Positions 1 to 5,068 of a stretch of 5,068 nucleotides of DNA are shown piece by piece. Each line of letters starts with the position of its first letter. Position 1 is the stretch's first letter. The position numbers and the translations under genes were made by a program. This stretch comes from Calditrichota bacterium (lineage in GTDB: Bacteria; Electryoneota; RPQS01), in assembly GCA_020057985.1 (NCBI GenBank), contig JAGVEU010000047.1, positions 1-5,068 on the forward strand, read 5' to 3'. The notes beneath the pieces were generated by a model. The model made no database searches and was not told the DNA's origin. It saw nothing but the letters and a program-made list of their open reading frames with translations.

Positions 1-459
1 GATTGCGAAGTACCGTTCGCGTATCGTTTTCCGCATCCGCCAATCAAGATGCTGTGGGCCGCGGCCAGAAAGAAACTCGGCCTGAGTGACATGTCTATTC
101 ACCATCTAAGCTGTCGCAATACGGAGGAAGTGATCGAGTGTGATTGGGTGCCTGCTGCATGCACGTTGATCAGGACCGAAGTATTCCGTCGGTGCGGCGG
201 ATTCGACGAGCATTTCTTTCTATACTTCGAAGACATTGACCTTTGCATGCGTGTGAAGGCGATGGGACTGGAAGTTGTTGCAGACAGACGCGGTGCAGTC
301 TATCATAGGAAGTATGGAAGCAGTCAGAAGTACCCACAGGATGAGATCATGCGAATTCGAGTCCAAAGCGAGATGTATTACTACCGAAAGCACTATGGCA
401 TGGTTGGTTACTGCATCGCGAGAGCATGCGAGCGTGATGGGACTCTATTTAGATCATGA
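1..459 (+). CDS. Family 2 glycosyltransferase, C-terminal part (5' truncated by window edge)
   Basis: The frame is open from base 1, so the gene starts left of the window; 152 residues are visible. The segment [20 protein letters not shown] followed by [17 protein letters not shown] (about visible residues 49-85) is the acceptor-side half of GT2 enzymes of the rhamnosyltransferase type (COG1216-like). It has the GGFDE turn and the acidic EDID motif thought to hold the catalytic base. A following YHRKYGSS segment matches the H-x-x-x-G-S region usual after it. The donor-binding DXD half is off-window. Such enzymes transfer a nucleotide-activated sugar onto a growing surface glycan at the inner face of the membrane; the sugar cannot be read from this part. 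After the ED motif there are only about 70 residues, ending in a Tyr/Arg-rich helix, so the tail is short and could be slightly truncated. The stop TGA (457-459) overlaps the ATG of the next gene, suggesting coupled translation. The family call is firm, the specificity unknown. Confidence 0.85.
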   Translation, partial: DCEVPFAYRFPHPPIKMLWAAARKKLGLSDMSIHHLSCRNTEEVIECDWVPAACTLIRTEVFRRCGGFDEHFFLYFEDIDLCMRVKAMGLEVVADRRGAVYHRKYGSSQKYPQDEIMRIRVQSEMYYYRKHYGMVGYCIARACERDGTLFRS

Positions 460-2096
460 TTTCGCACGACGACGTCGTGATGTTCGGCTCGGCGATTTCA
501 TGCTCGTCGCCGAGCAACGTCCCAACAGGGATTCAGATTACGAACGCAATCCTCGAATGGCTATTTCCATCCTCAGTCTTTGGTGCTGCCGCGGACATCC
601 GTGAGTTTCCTTATCCCGTTCCTTTTGAGGTCCTGAATGACAGGTGCCCAAAAGACCTGCGGCATGGTTACGGAAGGCTGCTTGAGGCAGACGAGCCCAA
701 TCCGCTTCACTTTGCGCTGGCGCGACTCGCGATTGAATCGAGTATCGCGGGACTAATCACAACCAATTGCGATACGGGAGTGGAGCAAGGAGCGCTATTC
801 CTCGGCAAAGCACTACATCCTATTGTTAAGGAGGAAGATAGGGTACCGAGTGACGAAGCCCCGCTTCTGAAACTTCATGGGAGCTGTTCCGACATCAGTA
901 CTATCATATGCAGCCTGAGCGGGGAAGCGGCTTTGGATTCATGGAAGATAGACCATCTCGATAAGTGCCTTTACAAGAGGGAACTCCATATCTTTGGATA
1001 TTCGGGCATCGATTTCGAGATCTGTCCTGTTATTGCAGAGTCTGCTGTTAAGAGAGTGGTATGGTACGTAAAGCCTGGCCATAGGGGAATCAGTGCGGGA
1101 CAGGAAATCGTTCGTCGCAGCGGTAAGTTAGAGATGAAGGAATGGGATTTGTCGCACGGCTTTCCTTGGCACAGTGTATTACCAACCTTGACCACCGACC
1201 AATCCACGATATCCAAACTCTCGCAGGTGCTGAGGGAATTCTCGGATGATCAACGTTATCTTTGGGCCATAAAGGTCGCTGCTGGACTTGGACATGCGAA
1301 GTTGGGTGACATTCTGATTCAGGCAGAGGACAATCGAAACGATGATGAGTGGATATGGGAGACGGGTTTTGTTCACTTTCAAGCTGGTCGCTACAAGTAC
1401 TCTGCCAAGGTGTTCACAGGTCAGTTGATTCGCCGTTTGGTCAGGCAGGGTGCAGGAGATGCTGCTGTTGCCTCGTTTCATGCAAGTAATGCGTGGTCAA
1501 GCTATGGGGCTCGCGCCAGATACCTAGCCAGCGGTTGGATTGGGACCTTTCTCACTTTGATTGCAGGAGGGAAAAGAATCAAACTCAAGGCTCGAGCCCT
1601 TAAATGGATTGCAGGATTCGTTCAGCACGTTCGCGAGTCCTTTGCCAAGTTCATTTTCAGCGAACGCGCTTTGATTACAATTCGGCGCCGTTTGCTTTTC
1701 ATGACACTCGACTCAGCCAAGAAATGTGGAGATATGTACCTCGTCAAGCAAGCGGGAGCGGAACTCATGGCCCTCCAGCAAGATGACAATTGCAGGGACG
1801 CATTTTCGCTTTTCTACAAGCAATTAGGCTATGCCGGAGGGTTGATCACAGGTCATGGCGATCTGGCGCAGACCGCAGTTGATTTGCCGGAATTGAAGGT
1901 ACGATTTGCCACTGCACACAGGATCGAGAATTATCCAGCTGCGTGGAGGCTGGCTGCCATCATTGCGACGTTGGCAGACAAGGAGGAGAGAGCGGCATGG
2001 AAGCAGCAATCATTAGAGTGTCTTTCGAAGTGCCAATTCTCCCGCCGGAAACGGAAACTGATCATGCATCGAGAATTGGGATCGTATCCTTCATAG
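456..2096 (+). CDS. SIR2-like NAD-binding protein with uncharacterised helical C-terminal region (546 aa)
   Basis: The N-terminal ~240 residues show SIR2-fold signatures in order. A glycine-rich NAD loop (VVMFGSAIS, residues 7-15) leads to VPTG (22-25). It is followed by TTNCD (102-106), the counterpart of the TTN-x-D motif with the key Asn and Asp, then KLHG (139-142) with the candidate catalytic His141, and [11 protein letters not shown] (181-191), the usual late SIR2 motif. This resembles the SIR2_2-type domains that act as NAD+ hydrolases in bacterial defence proteins rather than classical deacetylase sirtuins: no four-cysteine zinc module is evident. Residues ~250-546 look helical. A TPR-like stretch lies near 298-325 ([22 protein letters not shown]), and a basic stretch (SRRKRK) lies near 529-534. 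I see no SLOG motif as in ThsA. No signal peptide; probably cytosolic. The ATG sits in an ATGA overlap with the glycosyltransferase stop and lies just before the first Rossmann strand, which supports this start; no strong Shine-Dalgarno is visible, so coupling is likely. Function in defence is inference. Confidence 0.8.
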   Translation: MISHDDVVMFGSAISCSSPSNVPTGIQITNAILEWLFPSSVFGAAADIREFPYPVPFEVLNDRCPKDLRHGYGRLLEADEPNPLHFALARLAIESSIAGLITTNCDTGVEQGALFLGKALHPIVKEEDRVPSDEAPLLKLHGSCSDISTIICSLSGEAALDSWKIDHLDKCLYKRELHIFGYSGIDFEICPVIAESAVKRVVWYVKPGHRGISAGQEIVRRSGKLEMKEWDLSHGFPWHSVLPTLTTDQSTISKLSQVLREFSDDQRYLWAIKVAAGLGHAKLGDILIQAEDNRNDDEWIWETGFVHFQAGRYKYSAKVFTGQLIRRLVRQGAGDAAVASFHASNAWSSYGARARYLASGWIGTFLTLIAGGKRIKLKARALKWIAGFVQHVRESFAKFIFSERALITIRRRLLFMTLDSAKKCGDMYLVKQAGAELMALQQDDNCRDAFSLFYKQLGYAGGLITGHGDLAQTAVDLPELKVRFATAHRIENYPAAWRLAAIIATLADKEERAAWKQQSLECLSKCQFSRRKRKLIMHRELGSYPS

Positions 2097-2111
2097 AGTA
2101 GATGACTTGCC

Positions 2112-2222
2112 ATGTCTGACCAAAACCCCATTTCCGAACAAACCTACCTTCACGCCCAGATCGAAGTCATGTAGCAGAAACGCTGGGAAGAGCGGGGGAC
2201 TGACAAGTTCAACTGGAACTCA
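2112..2222 (+). repeat. Direct repeat, left copy (leuS codons 1-37)
   Basis: Left member of an imperfect 111-bp direct repeat whose right member is 3541-3651. The longest perfectly shared run surrounds codons 22-30 (2174-2201). The two copies are 1429 bp apart, and the interval contains one gene, the TIR-domain gene. The repeat is far longer than a transposase target-site duplication and ends within a protein gene. That fits integration with replacement of the gene's 5' end, or a recombination-driven duplication. Confidence 0.9.
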
Positions 2223-2243
2223 GAGTGTCCCGGGTTTTGGGTC
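2112..2243 (+). pseudogene. leuS: Decayed duplicate of the leuS 5' end (N-terminal LeuRS remnant)
   Basis: From ATG 2112 this stretch aligns without gaps, codon for codon, to the start of intact leuS at 3541. Codons 6-37 (2127-2222) differ at 9 of 96 bases, about 91% identity. Codons 2-5 differ strongly, and only traces (the Pro40 and Val44 codons, a shared TT at codon 42) persist to 2243. It is not functional: codon 21 is TAG (2172-2174) where the intact gene has TGG for Trp, and there are further replacements (Pro13 to Leu, Ala19 to Val, Lys20 to Met, Tyr31 to Asp). Several hit residues normally conserved at the LeuRS N-terminus, for example the K-W of E-x-K-W. Similarity ends abruptly, well before the HIGH motif. 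It starts 15 bases after the SIR2 stop and may still allow a 20-codon peptide, with no evident ribosome binding site. It marks the left edge of the segment carrying the TIR gene. The identity to leuS is clear; the mechanism that produced it is inferred. Confidence 0.9.
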
Positions 2244-2278
2244 ATAGCGGCCGATTCGCGCCAAATATTAGTGCATTC

Positions 2279-2296
2279 TGCGCTCAGGAAAGCGCA
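2279..2296. other. Small perfect inverted repeat in the TIR gene leader
   Basis: TGCGCT (2279-2284) and AGCGCA (2291-2296) are perfect reverse complements around the 6-base loop CAGGAA. It lies 44 bases upstream of the TIR start codon, in the spacer after the leuS remnant. There is no T-run after it, so it is not a convincing intrinsic terminator; it could be an operator or leader hairpin, or chance. No clear -35/-10 promoter pair could be assigned in 2244-2326. Confidence 0.25.
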
Positions 2297-2326
2297 TGAG
2301 ACTTGCACACGGAAAGAAAATAAATC

Positions 2327-2332
2327 AGGAGG
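2327..2332 (+). promoter_or_regulatory. Strong Shine-Dalgarno (AGGAGG) for the TIR gene
   Basis: AGGAGG lies 8 bases before ATG 2341. This decides the start: an in-frame ATG at 2296 would add 15 residues but has only a weaker AGGA upstream. The perfect site contrasts with the apparent lack of one before leuS and the SIR2 gene. Confidence 0.8.
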
Positions 2333-2340
2333 AAACTGAA

Positions 2341-3471
2341 ATGACGAAACCGAGACCATCTCGACCCAAAGAAACAAAACCAACACCTGCTTCCGTTGCT
2401 CAGCCGGCCATTGCTTCGTCTCCGCGAGCAAAAGTTTTCATAAGCCATGACAGTAGAGACGCAGATCTGGCGGAAGCGTTCGGAAATCTGCTTATGGACG
2501 CAAGTGGAGGGATACTTAAGTCGTTTCGCTCGTCTGACAGGAGAGGAACGGCTGGAATTGAGTTCGGCGAGGAGTGGTATAGCGCGATCATGTCAAGTCT
2601 GAAGGATGCCACCGATGTAGTTGCTCTGCTTACTCCTCATAGCGTCAATCGACCATGGATTCTCTATGAAGCCGGAGTGGCCAAAGGAAAACTAGACTCA
2701 AAAGTTCTCGGCGTGGCAATTGGCATTCCATTGGAAAAGGCAAGCACCGGACCCTTTGCTCAGTTTCAAAACAGCGATGACGATGTTGATTCACTGACGA
2801 AGCTCGTTCTCCAACTAATAAGAAAGAACCCCGAAGCGGCGCCTCGAGAGGAGGCAGTTGTGCTCCAAGTTGAGGCGTTCAAGAGCAAAGTAACTGAAAT
2901 CATGAAGCAGCGAAGTGACCCCGCACATGAGCCGCCAGGACATGTGGAAGAGACCGCAGTCGCCAAGATGTTCGAAGAGGTGAAGGTGATGTATGCAAGT
3001 CTTCCAGACAAGATACAGGCGATGCTTCTTGAGCTAAAAAGACCACGCCGATCCCTGAGAAGGATGATGCATCCGAGGATGTTTGAAGAGCTTATGTTCA
3101 ACCCTGAACGACAAGATCCATCGGGAATGGCACTTGGCTGGCTTGTTGTGGTAAGTTCTTTTAGGGATGACATGCCTTGGCTATATGACTTGGGCATGGA
3201 GGTTTATCATGCCATCTGCACTGAAGACACCCAGCAGATGGACTCTGCAGCTCGAAAGTTTTCAGAAGCTGTGGAAATCGTAATTCACGGTCCATTGAGT
3301 GAGATGTTCATCGAGGATAAGGAGACCCACATGATTATGCGACACTTGCCGGAAATTCTCCATAGTAATCTTGCAATAATCCGCGAGTCAATGGAGAGGA
3401 GAAAGCGTCCAGTGCTGAGAAAGCTGCCAAAGCATGTATTCGAAGTCGATAGTGGCTCGAGTAAGAAATGA
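2341..3471 (+). CDS. TIR-domain protein with uncharacterised C-terminal extension (376 aa)
   Basis: After a Pro/Lys-rich, probably disordered N-terminus (residues 1-28), a bacterial TIR domain spans about 30-150. Strand A and box 1 are KVFISHDSRDADLAEAF (31-47). A BB-loop-like stretch with SFRSSDRRG follows at 61-69, then EEWYSAIMSSLKDATDVVALLTPHS. RPWILYEAGVAKG (104-116) holds Glu110 in the W-x-x-x-E position that is catalytic in NAD+-cleaving TIR domains. The family hydrolyses NAD+ or makes cyclic ADP-ribose-type signals, in cells often upon phage infection. Residues ~155-376 are mostly helical and unrecognised. They include a basic PRRSLRR stretch near 237-243, a segment near 263-278 with DPSGMALGWLVVV, and a conserved-looking FRDDMPWLYDLGMEVYHA near 278-295. 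No transmembrane segment or signal peptide is evident. The start follows AGGAGG. It lies between two copies of the leuS 5' end and 69 bases before leuS, in the same direction. The TIR assignment is firm; the role in defence is inference. Confidence 0.88.
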   Translation: MTKPRPSRPKETKPTPASVAQPAIASSPRAKVFISHDSRDADLAEAFGNLLMDASGGILKSFRSSDRRGTAGIEFGEEWYSAIMSSLKDATDVVALLTPHSVNRPWILYEAGVAKGKLDSKVLGVAIGIPLEKASTGPFAQFQNSDDDVDSLTKLVLQLIRKNPEAAPREEAVVLQVEAFKSKVTEIMKQRSDPAHEPPGHVEETAVAKMFEEVKVMYASLPDKIQAMLLELKRPRRSLRRMMHPRMFEELMFNPERQDPSGMALGWLVVVSSFRDDMPWLYDLGMEVYHAICTEDTQQMDSAARKFSEAVEIVIHGPLSEMFIEDKETHMIMRHLPEILHSNLAIIRESMERRKRPVLRKLPKHVFEVDSGSSKK

Positions 3472-3493
3472 AGATCTAAAGAACTCGCATATT

Positions 3494-3513
3494 CACATTT
3501 GCGCAATCATGTG
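3494..3513. other. Weak dyad between the TIR gene and leuS
   Basis: CACAT (3494-3498) and ATGTG (3509-3513) flank a perfect palindrome TTGCGCAA (3499-3506) in the 69-base gap. No poly-T tract follows, so it is not a standard terminator; a protein-binding site or chance are both possible. Nothing else recognisable lies in this spacer, and no promoter could be assigned. Confidence 0.2.
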
Positions 3514-3540
3514 TCCAGTCTGCTATCCATGAAATAGTCT

Positions 3541-3651
3541 ATGAACGAAACAAAACCCATATCCGAACAAACCTACCCTCACGCCCAAATTGAAGCCAAG
3601 TGGCAGAAACGCTGGGAAGAGCGGGGGACTTACAAGTTCAACTGGAACTCG
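3541..3651 (+). repeat. Direct repeat, right copy (start of intact leuS)
   Basis: Right member of the imperfect direct repeat with 2112-2222. This copy keeps the full reading frame and joins the rest of leuS. Upstream sequences of the two copies (2081-2111 versus 3510-3540) show no convincing similarity, so the duplication begins at about the start codon rather than in the promoter. Confidence 0.9.
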
Positions 3652-5068
3652 AAGAAGCCCAAGTTCTATGTCCTGACCATGTTCAGCTATCCCTCCGGGG
3701 ATAAACTGCATATCGGGCATTGGTACTGCTTTGGGCCGTCGGATACCTTTGCGCGTTTCAAGCGGATGCAGGGATACGAGGTCTTTGAGCCGATGGGCTT
3801 TGATGCTTTTGGTCTGCCGGCGGAGAACTACGCGATTAAGACCGGAGTTCACCCAGCCATCTCGACCCGGAAAAACATTGACTTCATGCGCGAGCAGCTC
3901 AAGCGGATGGGAGCGATGTATGACTGGGACTATGAGGTGGACACGTCCTCGCCGGAGTATTACAAGTGGACGCAGTGGTGGTTCCTGCTCATGCTCAAGC
4001 ACGGGCTGGCCTATCAGAAGGATGCGCTGGTGAACTGGTGCTCGGATTGTCAGACGGTGCTCGCCAATGAGCAGGTCAAGGCGGACAATTCCTGTGAACG
4101 GTGCGGAACGCAAGTGCTCAAGAAGAATCTGCGGCAATGGTTCTTCAAGATCACCGAATACAATCAGCGGCTGCTGGACGGACTCGACACGATTGACTGG
4201 CCAGAAAAGACCAAGGCCATGCAACGGTACTGGATCGGGAAGTCGGAAGGGACGGAGATTGAATTCAAACTTGAAACTTCAAACTTCAAACTTCAAAGCT
4301 TTCGAGTTTTTACGACAAGGGCGGATACTTTATTTGGGGTGACTTATGTGGTGCTGGCTCCGGAGCATCCGCTCGTAAACGATGTAACCATACCTGAGAA
4401 GTTACTTGAAGTGCAAGTGTATGTAAAAAAGTCGCTTGCAGCCTCTGAGGTGGATCGAACTTTGACGGATCGGCCCAAGACCGGATTGTTTACCGGGTCT
4501 TATGCAATCCATCCCTTTACGGGTGAGAAACTCCCGATTTGGGTCGCTGATTATGTCATTGGCAGCTATGGCACCGGAGCGGTTATGGCTGTTCCTGCGC
4601 ATGACGAACGGGATTTTGCTTTTGCCAAGCAGTATGACTTGCCGATTAAGGAAGTTATTACCCCCCCTAACCCCCCCGTAAACGGAGGGGAATTAGATGC
4701 TGCGTTTACGGATTATGGGGTGATGTTCAACTCTGGGGAATTTGACGGTCTGTCATCGAAGGAAGGCATCGGAAGAGTGGGGAAGAGGCTGGAGGAGATG
4801 GGATTTGGCAAGCCGACCATCACCTGGCATCTGAGGGATTGGACGATTTCGCGGCAGAGGTATTGGGGTGCTCCGATACCGATCATTCACTGTCCGAAAT
4901 GCGGAATCGTGCCGGTGCCGGAAGAGGATCTTCCTGTCCTATTGCCGAGTGATATTCACGAGTTCAAGCCCAAGGGTAAGTCACCGCTGGCTACCGTGGA
5001 CTCGTTCATGAAGGTAAAATGCCCGACTTGCGGCGGCCCGGCAGAACGCGATCCGGACACGATGGACA
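3541..5068 (+). CDS. leuS: Leucyl-tRNA synthetase, N-terminal ~509 residues (3' truncated by window edge)
   Basis: A class I aminoacyl-tRNA synthetase that charges tRNA-Leu with leucine in the cytosol. The frame is open to the last base. In order: E-x-K-W-Q-K-x-W at the N-terminus (18-25); [15 protein letters not shown] with the HIGH motif at 57-60; [18 protein letters not shown] (84-101); a zinc knuckle with Cys167, Cys170, Cys185 and Cys188; then the CP1 editing domain with TTRADTLFG (258-266) and [15 protein letters not shown] (344-358). Asp355 there is expected to contact the amino group of mischarged residues. The return to the catalytic core is [16 protein letters not shown] (432-447), followed by another Cys-x2-Cys (451, 454). 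The KMSKS loop and anticodon-binding domain are off-window, since the family runs to 800-960 residues. ATG 3541 is forced: an in-frame TAG lies at 3535-3537. No clear Shine-Dalgarno precedes it. Two repeat-derived segments lie in frame inside the editing domain (4264-4298 and 4658-4695). Confidence 0.97.
   Translation, partial: MNETKPISEQTYPHAQIEAKWQKRWEERGTYKFNWNSKKPKFYVLTMFSYPSGDKLHIGHWYCFGPSDTFARFKRMQGYEVFEPMGFDAFGLPAENYAIKTGVHPAISTRKNIDFMREQLKRMGAMYDWDYEVDTSSPEYYKWTQWWFLLMLKHGLAYQKDALVNWCSDCQTVLANEQVKADNSCERCGTQVLKKNLRQWFFKITEYNQRLLDGLDTIDWPEKTKAMQRYWIGKSEGTEIEFKLETSNFKLQSFRVFTTRADTLFGVTYVVLAPEHPLVNDVTIPEKLLEVQVYVKKSLAASEVDRTLTDRPKTGLFTGSYAIHPFTGEKLPIWVADYVIGSYGTGAVMAVPAHDERDFAFAKQYDLPIKEVITPPNPPVNGGELDAAFTDYGVMFNSGEFDGLSSKEGIGRVGKRLEEMGFGKPTITWHLRDWTISRQRYWGAPIPIIHCPKCGIVPVPEEDLPVLLPSDIHEFKPKGKSPLATVDSFMKVKCPTCGGPAERDPDTMD
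4264..4298 (+). repeat. Heptanucleotide tandem repeat (TTCAAAC, five units) inside leuS
   Basis: Five head-to-tail units: three exact TTCAAAC, one TTGAAAC (unit 2) and one TTCAAAG (unit 5). It encodes residues ~242-253, giving a repeated Phe-Lys-Leu, in the loop before the TTRADTLFG motif at the entry of the CP1 editing domain. Seven is not a multiple of three, so gaining or losing a unit would shift the frame unless three units change together (21 bases, 7 codons). Confidence 0.85.
4658..4695. repeat. C-rich palindromic repeat inserted in frame in leuS
   Basis: A TTA-C7-TAA-C7 tract is followed by GTAAAC and GGAGGGG, then AATTA. The second C7 (4671-4677) can pair with GGAGGGG (4684-4690) with one mismatch around the loop GTAAAC, and the flanking TAA/TTA can extend the stem past a bulged A. 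It is translated as about [10 protein letters not shown] (residues ~374-383) in a loop of the editing domain. The composition is quite unlike the surrounding coding sequence and resembles short dispersed palindromic repeats usually found between genes. Confidence 0.7.

Noticed and set aside
275..604. Plus-strand open frame bridging the glycosyltransferase and SIR2 genes
   Set aside because: It overlaps two recognisable proteins in another frame and its product (Arg/Ser-rich) shows no domain.
2081..2111. Possible extension of the direct repeat upstream of the start codon (shared TATCC and ATAG-like words with 3523-3540)
   Set aside because: Only short matches needing several gaps; no better than chance, so the repeat is taken to start at about the ATG.
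2237..2271. Candidate -35/-10 promoter (TTGGGT with AAATAT-like box) before the TIR gene
   Set aside because: Spacing is about 20 bases and both boxes are poor; not reported as a promoter.
2296..2340. Upstream in-frame ATG as the start of the TIR protein
   Set aside because: AGGAGG sits 8 bases before the ATG at 2341, a far better initiation site than the weak AGGA before 2296.
2766..3197. Minus-strand open frame (143 codons) opposite the TIR gene
   Set aside because: Ser-rich low-complexity product typical of an antisense shadow; the + strand has a recognisable protein with a strong ribosome binding site.
3523..4224. Long open frame on the minus strand opposite leuS (233 codons)
   Set aside because: It lies wholly antisense to highly conserved LeuRS sequence, has no recognisable motif, and is a by-product of leuS codon use.
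4658..4695. C-rich hairpin as an intrinsic terminator
   Set aside because: It lies inside the leuS reading frame, has no T-run after it on the + strand, and LeuRS continues normally beyond it.

Overview
This is a bacterial chromosomal window with all recognisable genes on the + strand. It holds the tail of a glycosyltransferase, a SIR2-like gene, a decayed copy of the leuS 5' end, a TIR-domain gene, and the first ~509 codons of an intact leuS, which runs off the right edge. Base composition looks balanced (around 50% GC by eye). The host is probably an uncultured bacterium. The LeuRS has a bacterial-type layout (HIGH, zinc knuckle, CP1 editing domain), and two kinds of short repeat lie in frame inside leuS, which suggests a repeat-rich genome. 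I cannot place the phylum; an FCB-group or candidate-phylum bacterium is only a guess.

Layout. Positions 1-459 are the C-terminal part of a family 2 glycosyltransferase (rhamnosyltransferase-like), implying that a surface-polysaccharide locus lies to the left. Its stop overlaps the start of a SIR2-like gene (456-2096) in an ATGA junction, so the two are probably translationally coupled. Only 15 bases after the SIR2 stop comes a broken copy of the start of leuS (2112 to about 2222, traces to 2243). It is about 91% identical to the intact copy over codons 6-37 and carries a stop at codon 21. A TIR-domain gene (2341-3471) with a strong AGGAGG ribosome binding site follows. The intact leuS begins 69 bases later, at 3541.

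Interpretation. The TIR gene is flanked by direct repeats of the leuS 5' end. It therefore looks like a small cassette inserted at, or recombined into, the start of leuS. The left copy decayed and the right copy supplies the working gene. SIR2 and TIR domains both act on NAD+ in several anti-phage systems (Thoeris is the classic SIR2 + TIR pair), so a SIR2 gene and a TIR gene in the same orientation form a candidate NAD+-targeting defence locus. Two things differ from textbook Thoeris: I see no SLOG domain in the SIR2 protein, and the TIR protein has a roughly 220-residue C-terminal extension that I do not recognise. The leuS remnant between the two genes argues that they may have arrived separately, so joint function is a hypothesis. 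No integrase, transposase, tRNA, rRNA or CRISPR array is visible.
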